From assembly GCA_963920665.1 (NCBI GenBank), contig OY987267.1, positions 25,482,001 to 25,546,000 on the forward strand: 64,000 bases of DNA, given 5' to 3'. Origin of the DNA: Straminergon stramineum (Eukaryota > Streptophyta > Bryopsida > Hypnales > Calliergonaceae). The translations under genes were made by a program, and so were the position numbers. Below the pieces are notes generated by a model. The model did no database searches. It was not told the DNA's origin and worked only from the letters and a program-made list of their open reading frames with translations. Of this stretch, positions 62,298 through 64,000 are shown piece by piece (the first letter of the stretch is position 1; each line of letters opens with the position of its first letter).

Positions 62298-63423
62298 TTT
62301 GGAGTAGGAACGAATCCGGGGCGATCATTTTAGTGGGACAAGGTCTGTTGTCCATTTAGCAGTAGTTTATTTTGGGTATTTCATCTTTTTTTTCTTGTGA
62401 TTTAGCGGAATCCAAATGTAATGTTGATTACAACATGATCTTTTCTTATCAATCTTGAAGCAATAGTTCAATGGCTTTGCATGCAATGTTCTTGTGGGGT
62501 GTGAATGTATAGAGGGTATATGAGGATTTTTAGGGTTTTAGGGCAAGCGCAAAAGCGTTGCCCAAATTGGGGGTAAAATTAGGGTTAGGATATGGATTAG
62601 GAAATTGAAAGAAAAAAATAATTGGCCGAAAAGGAATGTGTGAATATGTTAGGGATGGGATCTATGGAATTAGGGAAGTGTTAGGCATCAATTTAGGAAG
62701 TTAGTTAGGAATTGGGGTGGTTGTGGTGTGCTAGAACTTAATTTCAGGACACCAAATTGACCCATTTGGTGCCCCAAGGGCTAATTTTAGGCAAAATTAG
62801 GCGTAATAGGTTGCCTTAACCTCCCAAAGGAAGTACTAGGGTCATTGGAGGATTTTAGGGTGCATATTAGGATGGTGTATGAGTGCTACCCTCATTTCAC
62901 TTAGAGTAGTTTAATGTTAAAAAATTGATAAAAAAGCATTTAGGAGTCCATTGCTTGGAAGGCAATTTAGATAGGTGTCCATACACTCCCCGCCAGCCAA
63001 CTCTGGGGGTTTTCTTTGCCTTGCAATGAAAAAGCCTCATAGTACCCTAGTCTTAACAGGGCTCACAACACTTTGACCCCTTTTTGGAATTTTGACCTCT
63101 GAGAATGAAGCTCTGATTTCTAACTTTTTATTTTATGGTTGTTTTAAGCTCTGACCTCTGAGTTTGAAGTACTAGCCTCGGGAGGGGGGGGCAGTGAGTG
63201 GTTGGAGTAGCAACATACGTGTAAACAAATGATAGGATATTTTAAAAACACAAGGGCAAAAAATTATAAATGGGTTTAGATTGGACGTCTTTAATGTATT
63301 ATAGGGTATGGAATAATAGGTCCCAATAGAAAATTACATAATAATAGTATGTGAAAAAAAAATTTTAATTCATACCCCCCTACAAAATAGTGGTTGTTTG
63401 CACCTATATTCTTATTATTTTAA

Positions 63424-64000
63424 CCCCTAAAGGACCGGCCTTGTGTTTTTGGCAACATAACTTTTTTGGGCAGGTACATGTGAGCGGAGATTTGACTCAT
63501 TTAGGCTGAAATTTTTTGACAAGGTGTGGATGAGGAATATCTTTGATGCATGCTAAATTTCATTTCATTTGAGTATACAAGTAAAAATTTATGATGCAAA
63601 ATGTTGTTTGTTTCTCAACTCGAGCAGCTCGGGCAGATCTGAAAAAATCACTTTTTTCAAAAATAAAAATTTGAAATTGGTTTTCTATATTTACATATAT
63701 GGGGAAAGCTTTGAATCAATCCATTTTGATCAATGTGATGAAAGTTATGAGGAATTTCAGTTTGCGGGCAGTTAAGGAATTTGTACTCTAAAATAAACTT
63801 TGAAGTCCTTTATTTAATTCAATTTTTCATATTTTTTGAAAAAAATAAAATCATAGGATGTAGATTGTTTATTACAACATTACAACCATTGGGATTGGCA
63901 TTTTTCAATTCCATAATTAAATTTTTGACAATTTAGTATTTTGAATTATTCTCTACTTCATTCTACATTCTATTTTTTTCCTATATGTTGTACAGTTCCA
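63424..64000 (-). mobile_element. Family A TTAA element, copy 3, cut by the window end
   Basis: It begins after TTAA (63420-63423) with CCCCTAAAGGACCGGCC, the right-end type of family A, and continues as the reverse complement of 52155-53079 (TTTTTTGGGCAGGTACATGTGA, GGACTTCAAAGTTTATTTTA complement, AGGATGTAGATT). The other end should lie about 350 bp beyond the window if the length is as in the other copies. Confidence 0.75.

Larger units (their letters stand above)
61040..63055 (-). repeat. Large dispersed repeat L, copy 2
   Basis: Reverse-complement counterpart of 19205-22090, shorter because it lacks the nested TTAA element and other indels. It shares the internal duplication seen in copy 1 and a run of CTAAATTAG/CAGTAA words (61525-61690). 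The flank with ACTCTGG-GG and CAATTTAG (about 62950-63020) corresponds to the 19250-19300 end of copy 1. Class unknown. Confidence 0.7.

Overview
The window looks like nuclear DNA of a land plant. It is AT-rich and gene-poor, with spliceosomal introns, two decayed CACTA (En/Spm) transposons and a TKL-type plant kinase gene. I cannot fix the lineage. A kinase fused to a long, freshly expanded TPR array, next to a DUF7869-like transposase relic, leads me to favour a non-flowering plant (fern, lycophyte, bryophyte or gymnosperm), but this is inference only.

The one clear gene is at 43148-48549 (+). Open reading frames taken alone make it look like two genes, a kinase (43465-44985) and a TPR protein (45748-48549). 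Consensus splice sites and unbroken phase instead join four exons: 43148-43208, 43457-44980, a 20-nt micro-exon at 45327-45346, and 45742-48549. The predicted product is 1470 aa: an N-terminal helical region of about 230 residues, a TKL kinase whose DFG motif is DFN, and 27.5 near-identical 34-residue TPRs. Decayed TPR units continue for about 550 bp past the stop. Upstream (about 36.9-40.9 kb) lies a threefold degenerate tandem duplication of about 1.1 kb.

A second, weaker gene candidate is a pair of in-phase exons at 34235-34363 and 34916-35001 (+). A possible first exon lies on the minus strand at 32039-32200.

Most of the remainder is mobile DNA. (1) A superfamily of short elements begins CCCCTAAA or a close variant and is flanked by TTAA, as in piggyBac. 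Copies are at 3356-3992, 21262-21838, 32806-33452, 38732-39640, 52155-53079, 59846-59986 and 63424-end, with a truncated copy at 58712-59226. Two paralogous empty sites support the TTAA duplication. (2) A broken CACTA transposase lies at 53343-57009 (+); its terminus at 58711 cuts precisely into one of the TTAA elements. (3) A second CACTA relic runs on the minus strand, with its terminus at 18641 and a transposase C-terminus at 12860-13383. (4) A Tc1/mariner-type element with TA duplication spans 27993-28944. (5) A DUF7869-like transposase pseudogene (6237-7554) is preceded by six palindromic CTCGAG-type motifs. (6) A 2-3 kb dispersed repeat is present in inverted orientation at about 19205-22090 and 61040-63055.

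The remaining stretches (1-2160, 22.7-24.1, 29-31.8, 41-43.1, 49.1-52.1 and 60-61 kb) hold no gene I can support. No rRNA, tRNA or CRISPR was seen.
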